A stretch of 64,000 bases of DNA from Marinomonas lutimaris (lineage in GTDB: Bacteria; Pseudomonadota; Gammaproteobacteria; Pseudomonadales; Marinomonadaceae): positions 1 through 64,000 of the forward strand of contig NZ_JAHLLW010000006.1 in NCBI RefSeq assembly GCF_019426345.1, given 5' to 3'. The position numbers were made by a program, and so were the translations under genes. The notes beneath the pieces are model-generated. The model saw only the letters and a program-made list of their open reading frames with translations, was not told the origin of the DNA and ran no database searches. This document shows positions 1-7,316 of the stretch, in pieces; positions within the stretch are counted from its first letter, which is position 1; the number at the start of each line of letters is the position of its first letter.

Positions 1-2
1 AC

Positions 3-18
3 TGAGCCTAAAGGCTCA
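3..18. repeat. Short inverted repeat
   Basis: Arms TGAGCC and GGCTCA are separated by four bases (TAAA on the plus strand). The hairpin sits on the stop codon of the small minus-strand ORF that follows and could end the umuDC transcript. There is no clear T-tract, so terminator function is only a guess. Confidence 0.3.
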
Positions 19-208
19 AGCAGAGATTCCAAGTTGAAACCGTAGTACCATCTAGAATAACACTTGCCTGTTCATCAGATCCGTCCCAACGCTCCGGTGG
101 ACATTGTTCCTCTAACCATAAAACAACCGTTGCTATTATCTTGCCTGCTGGCTCTTTACTGGTATTTTCTTTGGTATCTTCATCGTTCTTGGAACACTCC
201 TCCATCAA
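8..208 (-). CDS. Small acidic hypothetical protein
   Basis: A 66-residue reading frame lies 51 bases downstream of umuC on the same strand. The N-terminal 25 residues are charged and acidic. The remainder contains a short hydrophobic stretch (IIATVVLWL) and then a polar tail. I do not recognise the family. No good ribosome binding site precedes the ATG pair at 208/205, so it may be a chance frame or the remnant of a longer gene. If real, it would be the last gene of the SOS-controlled umuDC transcript. Confidence 0.25.
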   Translation of the reverse strand: MMEECSKNDEDTKENTSKEPAGKIIATVVLWLEEQCPPERWDGSDEQASVILDGTTVSTWNLCLSL

Positions 209-259
209 TATCGTTTAAATTTTTAATTCATCGCTGATTTCCATTTTCTACATTTTGAA

Positions 260-1534
260 TCAATACACTTTGGGTAACTCATCCCACCTGGTCGTATACG
301 CTGGAGATAAGTGTTCTCTTTTCATTGACCATTGTGGTGATACGCCTTGCGAGGCGAAGAAGACGTTGCCGAGGCCGCTGTGGTTGATTTTGTCCACGAC
401 GTTCATTAGGGCTTTTGAATTAATTTTCGTGTTGTCGGGTCGGAATAAATCTTGTTGGAATGCACCATGTTCGTAGAAGTCCGCCAACATCACGCCGCCT
501 TTGGCGTAGCGGTAACCTTCACGATAAATGCGACGAAACAACACATCCGCCACTTCGAGCAAGTCTCGCGTGTCGTCGGTTGGGTTGGGCAGTTCTGCAG
601 ACAGGGTTTTCGAGTACTGCGGTTTGTTTGGAATGAACGGACTGGTACGAACGAATACACTCACTACACGGCAAAGGCGTTTTTCTCCGCGTAGTTTCTC
701 AGCCGCTCTAGTTGTGTATTTGGCGATGGCTTCCCGCAGTTCTTGCTTGTCTGTCACTTTATGACCAAATGACCGACTGCAAATGATTTGCTGTTTGGTT
801 GGCCTGACCAATTCCAAATCCAAACACGACACGCCATTCAACTCTCGAATGGTTCGCTCTAACAACACAGAAAACTCACTCCGAATAGATTTAGGGTCGG
901 CATTCGCGAGATCCAACGCTGTGTTGATTCCCCTCGCCTTTAACTTCGCCGTTGTTCGACGGCCAACACCCCATACGTCACTCACATCCAACAAAGCCAG
1001 CAAACGCTTTTGTCGATCCGGGTCCATCAAATCCACCACCGAACCGGTGGCTGGGTATTTCTTCGCCGCATGGTTGGCTAGCTTCGCCAGCGTCTTGGTT
1101 GGCGCGATGCCCACGCCTACCGTAATGCCTGTCCATTGATCGACCTTCGCCTTTACCCGTTTGCCAAACGCCAGCAAATCCGTCACATGATCGACACCGG
1201 TTAAATCCATAAACGCCTCATCGATGGAATACACTTCCAGCCGTGGCGCTTCCTCTTCTAAGATGGTCATTACCCGATTCGACAGATCCGCATACAGCGC
1301 ATAATTCGACGAAAAGCAGACAATGCCGTGCTTTCTGATCTCGTCCTGAACCTGAAACATCGGCACGCCCATCTTAATGCCCAGCGCCTTTACCTCTTTG
1401 GAGCGCGCGACAATACAGCCATCGTTATTCGACAACACCGCAACAGGCGTGTGTTTTAAATCTGGCCGGAACAGTTTCTCGCAACTGGCGTAAAAGTTAT
1501 TGCAATCGACTAAGGCAAAAACCGTCTTAATCAA
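260..1534 (-). CDS. umuC: DNA polymerase V catalytic subunit UmuC
   Basis: This is a Y-family translesion DNA polymerase of 424 residues, the usual UmuC length. The N-terminal palm motif has Asp10 in LVDCNNFYASCE. The second catalytic motif SIDEAFMDL carries Asp105 and Glu106. A helix-hairpin-helix region (VSDVWGVGRRT) and the little-finger region follow, and the C-terminal UmuC tail is present. Together with two UmuD' subunits it would copy past damaged bases during the SOS response. The start appears to be TTG at 1534, overlapping the umuD stop by four bases (TTGA), so the two genes are translationally coupled. Base composition is clearly more GC-rich than the AT-rich genes beyond 2000, which suggests a different origin from the defence genes. 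Confidence 0.95.
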   Translation of the reverse strand: MIKTVFALVDCNNFYASCEKLFRPDLKHTPVAVLSNNDGCIVARSKEVKALGIKMGVPMFQVQDEIRKHGIVCFSSNYALYADLSNRVMTILEEEAPRLEVYSIDEAFMDLTGVDHVTDLLAFGKRVKAKVDQWTGITVGVGIAPTKTLAKLANHAAKKYPATGSVVDLMDPDRQKRLLALLDVSDVWGVGRRTTAKLKARGINTALDLANADPKSIRSEFSVLLERTIRELNGVSCLDLELVRPTKQQIICSRSFGHKVTDKQELREAIAKYTTRAAEKLRGEKRLCRVVSVFVRTSPFIPNKPQYSKTLSAELPNPTDDTRDLLEVADVLFRRIYREGYRYAKGGVMLADFYEHGAFQQDLFRPDNTKINSKALMNVVDKINHSGLGNVFFASQGVSPQWSMKREHLSPAYTTRWDELPKVY

Positions 1535-1977
1535 CCGCGCTCGTACTTGCGAACCACACCCGTCACTACGCCGAAGATTTCCAATTCAGACTCTTCGGTA
1601 ATCTGGATAGCCTTGTAGGCTTTATTCTTCGGACGAAGCAACACATTGGGCTTCAGCTCCAACGTCTTAACGGTCATTTCCCCATGAATGCAGGCAATGA
1701 CGATATCCCCATGACGCGCGGTTAACGAACGATCCACCACCAACACATCACCCGAATAAATGCCTACATCGATCATCGAATCTCCCTGAGCGCGCACGTA
1801 AAATGTCGCGTTCGGGTGAGCGACACAGAACTCATTTAAGTCCAAGGATTTTTCAACAAAGTCCTGAGCGGGCGACGGAAACCCCGCCGACACCGAATCC
1901 ACATACAAAGGGATTCGCACACTATTGGCCGCGATAAACGCCGCCGACTCAGACACACCAAGATAAGTCACACGCAT
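1531..1977 (-). CDS. umuD: DNA polymerase V accessory subunit UmuD (LexA-like serine peptidase)
   Basis: UmuD is a 148-residue LexA-fold protein that cleaves itself when RecA filaments form. It then activates UmuC for translesion synthesis. A likely cleavage site is Ala31-Gly32. The catalytic dyad is Ser67 in GDSMI and Lys104 in MTVKTLEL, matching the peptidase S24 family. I prefer the ATG at 1977; an in-frame TTG exists at 1989, but it adds only MVLV and crowds the operator. A LexA box lies just upstream, and umuC follows in an overlapping arrangement. Confidence 0.93.
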   Translation of the reverse strand: MRVTYLGVSESAAFIAANSVRIPLYVDSVSAGFPSPAQDFVEKSLDLNEFCVAHPNATFYVRAQGDSMIDVGIYSGDVLVVDRSLTARHGDIVIACIHGEMTVKTLELKPNVLLRPKNKAYKAIQITEESELEIFGVVTGVVRKYERG

Positions 1978-1993
1978 GACCAACACCAATACA

Positions 1994-2009
1994 CTGTATG
2001 GATATACAG
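1994..2009 (-). promoter_or_regulatory. LexA (SOS) box of umuDC
   Basis: The sequence CTGTATGGATATACAG fits CTGT-N8-ACAG exactly, and the flanking bases TA/TA extend the symmetry. It is 17 bases upstream of the umuD ATG, where LexA would block transcription. This agrees with umuDC being a classic SOS operon. Confidence 0.9.
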
Positions 2010-2154
2010 TATAGTTTTAAGCAGTGGGAATGACCAAGTTGATTTTTTTATATTAATACGAATTAAGCAGCGTTTTTTGCTATTAAATGTAGAAAAACTG
2101 CTCAATTTTGTCCTTACAATAGGAACCTCATAAAATTAGTTTGAGGAAAAATAA

Positions 2155-2322
2155 ATGATGCGTCGCCTAAAATTTTATCTAATCGTTATAGTGTGTATTC
2201 TAGCTATTGCAGCTACGCTATTTATAAAATCCGGTGGTTTGAATTGGATTAATAGCCACTGCTATAAAAACCATGCAGCGGTTGAGGCAATTGTGAAAAA
2301 CAGAGGGCCACTCTGCATCTAA
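2155..2322 (+). CDS. Small single-pass membrane protein, hypothetical
   Basis: A 55-residue frame starts at tandem ATG codons (2155, 2158), five bases after a TGAGGA-type ribosome binding site at 2142-2147. It begins with basic residues (MMRRLK) and one membrane helix of about 20 residues (FYLIVIVCILAIAATLFI). A short polar tail with two cysteines (Cys40 and Cys54) follows. A hairpin terminator follows the stop directly. The combination of binding site, membrane helix and terminator argues that it is a real gene. I do not recognise the family. A one-helix protein at the edge of a defence island could be a membrane effector, but nothing in the sequence shows this. Confidence 0.6.
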   Translation: MMRRLKFYLIVIVCILAIAATLFIKSGGLNWINSHCYKNHAAVEAIVKNRGPLCI

Positions 2323-2329
2323 CTGAACC

Positions 2330-2347
2330 AAGGGGCTTTTGCCCCTT
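2330..2347 (+). terminator. Hairpin terminator after the small membrane protein gene
   Basis: Perfect seven-base arms AAGGGGC and GCCCCTT flank a TTTT loop, eight bases after the stop codon. The following T-tract is poor, so termination may be weak. Confidence 0.6.
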
Positions 2348-2535
2348 ATGTGTTCTTACCTAGATATAAAAATAGGAAAAGTTTCTTTACGGATTTTACT
2401 CAGGTTCTTGTTGAGCTATACAAAAATGAGTTGATGAGACATGACCGAGACTCAAATACTAAAAACGCGATGATCTCATGACAATGACTTATTCGCATGC
2501 TCCGTGAGTACACTCCATAGCAGATAAAGCGCAAT

Positions 2536-2557
2536 AAAAAGCCCGCAAAAGCGAGCT
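2536..2557 (-). terminator. Rho-independent terminator of the DUF262-HEPN operon
   Basis: Read on the minus strand, AGCTCGC-TTTT-GCGGGCT is followed by TTTTA. It is a seven-base stem with one mismatch, nine bases beyond the HEPN gene stop, and has the classic layout. Confidence 0.75.
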
Positions 2558-2565
2558 ATAAAACA

Positions 2566-3111
2566 CTATTGTGCATCTCTAAACTCTTGACTCAAAGGAA
2601 TCAACGAATCAACAAATTTGGTTGCATTCTCAAACTTAGCAAAAATATCATCCGCAGTAAGAGTTAACTGGAATGTAGCATAGTTTCCGTGTACCAATTT
2701 ATTTCTTGTTGAGCCTAAATCCATAAAATCACGGATACTATTATTAAGGTCAGTGTCTGTAGTCAATTTTATTTTCATGAAGTCTTTAAAATCAGAACCA
2801 AATAATGAAAAAAACTGATTAGCGTTGTTTTGATCCCAGTTAAAAAGTGTATGGTACTGTCGCTTTAGTGCTTTCGTTTCCATAAAACCATGGGTTATTG
2901 AACATGAGTTCGGATTCAATATCTCAAGCATAATTTGAATAACCCTATTTTCAAAGTAGCTTGCAGTAGACAACAACATTACTTTGGAGTATTGCGATTT
3001 ATAATCATTGGCAATACTGATTTGTTTTCTTTCAATCAGGAATGCATAGTTCTCGCCGTAATCTTTGAAGAGTGCGGAAATTGCTTTGCGTCCTGAGTCA
3101 TTAAGCGACAT
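2566..3111 (-). CDS. HEPN-domain protein (MAE_28990/MAE_18760-like), putative RNase
   Basis: This is an all-helical protein of 181 residues when started at the ATG at 3111. That start is preceded by an AGGAA binding site and overlaps the end of the upstream DUF262 gene by 11 bases. The HEPN signature R-N-x3-H is seen as Arg136-Asn137 to His141 (RNKLVHGNY). In this superfamily these residues form a metal-independent RNA-cleaving site. HEPN proteins of this kind are often encoded directly after DUF262 proteins in defence islands, and the pair is thought to act as an abortive-infection or toxin-type module. Here the two genes overlap and share one terminator. The exact target is unknown. An upstream in-frame start at 3141 seems unlikely. 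Confidence 0.75.
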   Translation of the reverse strand: MSLNDSGRKAISALFKDYGENYAFLIERKQISIANDYKSQYSKVMLLSTASYFENRVIQIMLEILNPNSCSITHGFMETKALKRQYHTLFNWDQNNANQFFSLFGSDFKDFMKIKLTTDTDLNNSIRDFMDLGSTRNKLVHGNYATFQLTLTADDIFAKFENATKFVDSLIPLSQEFRDAQ

Positions 3112-4291
3112 TGGTAAATTCCTGTAGCAACTCCCTTGCACGGTCAGTTCTTGTTAATACACTTTCTCGACGGGTTGTTTTACCTGTACTTGCTTCTATA
3201 AAAATCTGGTCAGTCTTTAACAAAGCTAAATATTCTGAAGTTATAGTAGTTATATTTACTACTCTTTGCTCAACAGATGAGCGACATGCAGCATAAAATA
3301 CAGACTCGAATAAAGTGATACTTAATCGATTTGCACCAGTTCTAAAGTCTTCTACTTTCAGACCGTCACAAGCAAGCATAAAGCCATACCAAAGCTCTTT
3401 GAAGAAGTCGGTATCTTCTTGAGAAAACGATTTAGTTGCGTTAGAAAACATATTAAGAAAACCAGAGATTGTGGTTTTGTAGTTTTCTCGACTGTTAACC
3501 ATTGCTAACGTACGAAGTATAGCTTCAACATCATTAAGTCTCATATCAACGATGTCTTTGCCCAAAATAGTTTTACGCCAAACTTCATCTTCGTTTAGTT
3601 TAATTAAGCTGACATTAAACCTAGAATGATACAAACTCATTCTAATCTCTTGTGGAGTAAGATTCATACCACCACTATTTAGGCGGTTAAATATCTCAAA
3701 CATAGCGCCATCTTCTTCATCATCATTTGCAACTGGCTTAATGATCATGTTTCTAATCGTCGCTAGGTTTAAAGCCATTTGGCTGTCACCTAACGTCTTG
3801 TAGTTTTTACCATTAAAACGATTAGCCTGGCCATCAACTAATCCATCTAACTTTAAGTTAAACCTTTGAAAATAATCATCATCCTGCATGATATCGTCAG
3901 GGATATGGCCATGATCATCAAAAATCGCTCTTAACTCTGAGCGCTTCTCTTTTCTAGGAAAACGACCGTTAAAAAAGTAATATAAAGTCATCAACCTCTG
4001 TTGACCATCTATAACTAAAAACTCATTCTTATCACTCTCATATAAGAATATTTGAGGGATTGGAAGACCAATCAAAAGAGACTCTATTAGCTTTGATGCC
4101 CTTTTTATGTCCCATACATAATGTCTTTGAAACGCGGGAATTTTAAAAACTTTCGAACTGATAAAAGAAATGATTGTAGATATGTTGAAGTCATTTGGTG
4201 TCGTTGTTAGTTGAAACTCGTTTATCGGATACGATTCATTTTCTTGATCTGTTATATCGTTCACATCGTTCACATCGTTCACATCGTTCAT
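3101..4291 (-). CDS. DUF262 (ParB/GmrS-like) domain protein
   Basis: A 396-residue protein with a typical DUF262 N-terminal domain. IPAFQRHYVW lies at residues 51-60, LIESLLIGLPIPQIFL follows, and the ParB-like motif VIDGQQRL contains Asp95-Gly-Gln-Gln-Arg99. The conserved FEIFNRLNSGG block lies near residue 200. DUF262 domains occur in GmrSD-type modification-dependent restriction enzymes, where they supply the NTPase/nuclease half. No GmrD-type DUF1524 HNH domain is visible, so this is not a full GmrSD enzyme. The next gene encodes a HEPN RNase and overlaps it, making the two a likely functional pair. The N-terminus consists of Asn-Asp-Val repeats from a nine-base tandem repeat and would vary in length by slippage without frameshift. 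Confidence 0.8.
   Translation of the reverse strand: MNDVNDVNDVNDITDQENESYPINEFQLTTTPNDFNISTIISFISSKVFKIPAFQRHYVWDIKRASKLIESLLIGLPIPQIFLYESDKNEFLVIDGQQRLMTLYYFFNGRFPRKEKRSELRAIFDDHGHIPDDIMQDDDYFQRFNLKLDGLVDGQANRFNGKNYKTLGDSQMALNLATIRNMIIKPVANDDEEDGAMFEIFNRLNSGGMNLTPQEIRMSLYHSRFNVSLIKLNEDEVWRKTILGKDIVDMRLNDVEAILRTLAMVNSRENYKTTISGFLNMFSNATKSFSQEDTDFFKELWYGFMLACDGLKVEDFRTGANRLSITLFESVFYAACRSSVEQRVVNITTITSEYLALLKTDQIFIEASTGKTTRRESVLTRTDRARELLQEFTNVA
4261..4287. repeat. Nine-base tandem repeat at the DUF262 gene start
   Basis: Three perfect copies of TCACATCGT, with partial copies on both sides, encode the Asn-Asp-Val repeat directly after the start codon. Copy number change would alter only the length of the N-terminal tail. 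Confidence 0.85.
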
Positions 4292-4499
4292 ACTGAAGCT
4301 CTATAAATTGGTTTAATTTAGTTTTTGCATAATACGCTGAATTTTAATACTGACAAAGCCAAAAACCTTATCATATCCAATTTTCTTTCCAATGCAGCAA
4401 ACGAAGTTACATTGTAATGGATGAGGAAAACTGAGCACTGCTTTACATGCAATTAAAATATACGTTGTTCTGAAGACAATCATACAAAAAACCAAACTC

Positions 4500-4709
4500 T
4501 CAGTCAGGAATCAGTAGTTTCGTTGATATCTCCATTGAGGCAGCGATATCCCACAGAGCTTTTAACGTAACATTGACTTCTCCTCGCTCTATTCGTCCCA
4601 TATAACTGCGGTCTATCTTAGATTTTGCCGCTAAAGCTTCTTGAGAGATACCTCGCGCTTTGCGCTGACTCCGAATCAGCTCTCCAACCTCTTTTGCTAT
4701 GTTTCTCAT
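4500..4709 (-). CDS. Controller (C)-type HTH regulator, Cro/CI family
   Basis: A 69-residue protein consisting almost only of an XRE helix-turn-helix (about residues 9-60). It includes RKARGISQEALAAKS and IDRSYMGRIERG. The Asp-Arg-Ser-Tyr-x3-Ile-Glu-Arg-Gly recognition helix followed by NVTLKAL is the pattern of controller proteins of type II restriction-modification systems. These bind C-boxes and first activate, then repress, their operon. A C-box-like operator lies just upstream (4747-4774), between this gene and the divergent helicase operon. No DNA methyltransferase or type II endonuclease is recognisable nearby. It would therefore regulate a different kind of defence locus. The family call is firm; C-protein status is an inference from helix and operator together. 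Confidence 0.8.
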   Translation of the reverse strand: MRNIAKEVGELIRSQRKARGISQEALAAKSKIDRSYMGRIERGEVNVTLKALWDIAASMEISTKLLIPD

Positions 4710-4746
4710 TTTTATATCTCAAAAATGAAATACAATCGCTAATTGC

Positions 4747-4774
4747 GGACTATACCTCCACGGACTATAATCCG
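4747..4774. promoter_or_regulatory. C-box-like operator in the divergent promoter region
   Basis: GGACTATA occurs twice, 15 bases apart (4747-4754 and 4762-4769). The second copy is part of the near-palindrome GGACTATAATCC. Read on the minus strand the core is TATAGTCCGTGGA, matching the core of known controller-protein operators of restriction-modification systems. It lies 38 bases from the controller gene start and 28 bases from the proposed start of the plus-strand operon. One protein could therefore control both directions. Confidence 0.65.
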
Positions 4775-4801
4775 TATTTTTTACAAATCGAGATAGTTAT
4801 T

Positions 4802-5302
4802 TTGAGATCTAAGCCCATCGCTCACGTTGTCGAGGAGTTTTTCCAAGCAACTGTACAAAAAAAAGTCACTATAAATGAAGTACTCAAACACTATGTTGAA
4901 AAATACGGCGAAAACAACCCTATTGAAATGAAAAAAGCACGACATGCTATTTATCTGAAAATTCATCGTTTAGTTAAATCAGGTGTATTAGTCGTTGCCT
5001 CAAAGAGTGGTAAGAGTACTCATTATGCCCAAGCGAAAATTTTGCAGGAAACCAAGAATCAAAAAACTATACCCATTACCGCTGTAGCGAGTGAGAAAGA
5101 GATGCTCTTTAAACGGAAGGCTGAACTTGAGTATGAACTTGAACTATGCATTGCAGAAGCTCAAGGTTATGAAGAGATGAAATCTATATTGCCCACTCAA
5201 CTTGATTTGTTGATATCTAAAAAAAGTGAAGCGAAAAAGCGAGCGATAACACTAAACGGCTTACTAACCAGCACTCAAAACATATTACATGCGCTCTCAT
5301 GA
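4802..5302 (+). CDS. Winged-helix plus coiled-coil protein, hypothetical defence component
   Basis: A protein of about 166 residues. The open frame reaches back to 4625, but that would run antisense through the controller gene and its operator. The TTG at 4802, preceded by a GAG-containing stretch, is a more likely start, though not certain. The first 75 residues are mixed helix and basic, with a pattern like a winged helix (ARHAIYLKIHRLVKSG, then a glycine-lysine wing). The rest is a charged coiled coil with two long helices (about 95-160). It overlaps the downstream helicase gene by four bases (ATGA), so the two proteins probably work together. The role may be DNA or RNA recognition for the helicase. 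I do not recognise a named family. Confidence 0.6.
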   Translation: MRSKPIAHVVEEFFQATVQKKVTINEVLKHYVEKYGENNPIEMKKARHAIYLKIHRLVKSGVLVVASKSGKSTHYAQAKILQETKNQKTIPITAVASEKEMLFKRKAELEYELELCIAEAQGYEEMKSILPTQLDLLISKKSEAKKRAITLNGLLTSTQNILHALS

Positions 5303-6696
5303 AGAAAATGCAAAATCTCTCTTTACGAACTTGGCAAAAGAACTGTTTATCCAAAGCATTAGAGGTATATCAAACCGGTCAACAAAATTTCATGTGTGTT
5401 GCTGCACCAGGTGCGGGCAAAACAAGATTTTCTGCATCACTAGCAAAACACTTATTGGATGCTAGCCACATAGATTTCGTTCTTTGCTTTGCTCCCTCTG
5501 TAAGTGTACAGAACAGTATTCAAAAAACCTTCAGCAATGTATTAAATGATCGCTTTGATGGCCGCATAGGCGCAAAAGGCTTGGTTATTACCTATCAAGG
5601 AATCCAATACGCCTACCAAGAACTTGCACATGTCATTAAGAACTACCGGGTTCTAATAATCTCTGATGAAATTCATCACTGTGCTTCTGGTGTAAGTAGC
5701 ACGTCTAATCAATGGGGACAGCTGTTAGTTTCTTTAATATCAGAAGGCAATCCCCTGACTCTAACTTTGAGCGGTACTCCTTGGCGATCAGACAGCACAA
5801 AGATAGCGCTCCAGAGCTATTCAGGGGAGCCTCAAGAGCTTGATACAGACTTTGTGTATGGGTTAGGCGATGCTGTTAGAGATAAGGTTTGCAGGAGGCC
5901 TAGCTTAATATTGCTCGATAACAGCTCGATTGATGTTCAGAAGAGTGATGAAACTCATAAATTTAGTAGTATTCGCCAGGCGATTGAGGCTGAAAAATTA
6001 AAATATAGCGAACTACTGACTCATCAAGACTCACTAAGTCAACTCATGACTTATTCCCATGAGGAACTAATTAGAATTAGAGAAAAACACCCTCGTGCAG
6101 CAGGGTTAGTTGTTGCATCATCAATTGATCAAGCACGGCGGATATCTCAGTTTATTACCACTAACTTTAATGAGAGCTCTATCGTAGTTAGTTATGATCA
6201 AATTGATGCTCACGATAACATCAGAGACTTTCAAGGTTCAGAAGTTGATTGGATTGTATCTATCGGCATGGTAAGTGAAGGTACAGATATTCCACGCTTA
6301 CAGGTCTGTGCTTATCTTAGCAATGTTAGAACTGAGCTTTACTTTCGCCAAGTGCTTGGACGGATTCTAAGGATTAATAAAGAACCTGATGAGCCATGCT
6401 CCATGATAGCGTTTGCTGAACCAAAGCTAATTGAATATTCAGAACGAATAAACCAAGACTTACCAGAAGATTCGATGAAAATAAAAGTCATCGAAGAGCA
6501 GGCTTTAGTAAAAAAAACGGTCTCAAACACACTAGTTCGAGGCTCAGAAAAAAACAACATTATTACGATGAAAACAACGTCATCAAGCCATACAAACTCG
6601 TTTGCTAGGCTTCACGAAATAGCAACAGAAGCTTCTTACCCTGTTAAAGTGGCTTTCTGTAAAGACTCTTATAGGACAACAATTCTATCTTTATAA
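5299..6696 (+). CDS. DEAD/DEAH-type SF2 helicase
   Basis: A 465-residue superfamily 2 helicase with both RecA-like lobes. Walker A is APGAGKT (36-42), motif II DEIHH (123-127) and motif III SGTP (158-161). The second lobe has MVSEGTDIPRL and motif VI QVLGRILR near residue 355. The length matches the restriction-type ATPase core without a nuclease domain; the C-terminal 90 residues are not recognisable. It probably couples ATP hydrolysis to nucleic acid translocation in the defence locus controlled by the C-box. The start overlaps the preceding gene, which is a strong sign of a two-protein complex. No methylase or nuclease follows it. Confidence 0.8.
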   Translation: MKKMQNLSLRTWQKNCLSKALEVYQTGQQNFMCVAAPGAGKTRFSASLAKHLLDASHIDFVLCFAPSVSVQNSIQKTFSNVLNDRFDGRIGAKGLVITYQGIQYAYQELAHVIKNYRVLIISDEIHHCASGVSSTSNQWGQLLVSLISEGNPLTLTLSGTPWRSDSTKIALQSYSGEPQELDTDFVYGLGDAVRDKVCRRPSLILLDNSSIDVQKSDETHKFSSIRQAIEAEKLKYSELLTHQDSLSQLMTYSHEELIRIREKHPRAAGLVVASSIDQARRISQFITTNFNESSIVVSYDQIDAHDNIRDFQGSEVDWIVSIGMVSEGTDIPRLQVCAYLSNVRTELYFRQVLGRILRINKEPDEPCSMIAFAEPKLIEYSERINQDLPEDSMKIKVIEEQALVKKTVSNTLVRGSEKNNIITMKTTSSSHTNSFARLHEIATEASYPVKVAFCKDSYRTTILSL

Positions 6697-6821
6697 AATA
6701 AAGGGGAAGCCAAAAAATACTATTTTTCAAAAGTCGATTTCAGTTTTACCTTGTGATTTTTAATTTCCATACTATTGTTTAATTAATGAACAAAATTAAT
6801 TTTCTAAGAGGTAGTGTACCA

Positions 6822-7091
6822 ATGGAAACAATGCAGGAACTTTTTGAAAAAATTAAGTTAGTTTTAGTTGAGCATCCACATAGTGATTCAAGTACTTTAA
6901 TTGCTAAGGCTTTAGCTTCTGCATGCAACAGCTCTTATAGTGTTAGCATGCTAGATATCGCGATTAAACTTGATAGTAAGAACAAAATCCTTATTAACTC
7001 ACTTACTCATATTTACTCATTTAAAGATTATAGCAACTCTCTACAAGATGAAACTTTGCACTGGCTAAGAGAAAAGAAATATATTAAATAG
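6822..7091 (+). CDS. Small hypothetical protein after the helicase
   Basis: An 89-residue protein if started at the ATG at 6822, which has AGAGG 10 bases upstream. An ATG at 6786 would add twelve residues but has no binding site. The protein is mostly helical and mildly charged, without membrane segments or known motifs. It lies 125 bases behind the helicase on the same strand and is AT-rich like the rest of the island. It may be a third component of the C-box locus or an unrelated small gene. Confidence 0.5.
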   Translation: METMQELFEKIKLVLVEHPHSDSSTLIAKALASACNSSYSVSMLDIAIKLDSKNKILINSLTHIYSFKDYSNSLQDETLHWLREKKYIK

Positions 7092-7109
7092 ATAATTTTC
7101 TAGGGTAAA

Positions 7110-7146
7110 ATGAGAAGCTAAGTATTAGTTGCAGTCAGCTTCTCAT
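7110..7146. terminator. Large inverted repeat between convergent genes
   Basis: Ten-base perfect arms ATGAGAAGCT and AGCTTCTCAT are separated by 17 bases. It lies between the plus-strand small gene and the end of the minus-strand helicase gene. On the minus strand the second arm runs into TTTTA, so it could stop transcription from the right. It may act in both directions. Confidence 0.5.
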
Positions 7147-7316
7147 GAAAAAATAAAAGACTATTTTTAGTATAAGAAACCAAAAGACAAGATAAAACCT
7201 TCACACTTTTTCCGTGATTAGTTTTTTTGTTTTCTATTAAAGTAGAACTATATTTTATAAAATTTATCGTTTAACTTATAATTTTATATATTACCTAAAA
7301 TCTTTAAAATTGAATA

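Noticed and set aside
4313-4495. 60-residue minus-strand frame between the DUF262 and controller genes
   Set aside because: It has no binding site, odd composition (many Cys, Ile and Phe) and no family features. It is more likely the promoter/leader region of the DUF262 operon.
4625-4801. Upstream extension of the winged-helix gene
   Set aside because: It would translate through the antisense of the controller gene and through the C-box, so the start is placed at 4802.
7092-7316. Possible small gene or RNA in the AT-rich gap
   Set aside because: It holds only the large inverted repeat and AT-rich sequence. No start with a binding site and no conserved RNA fold were seen.
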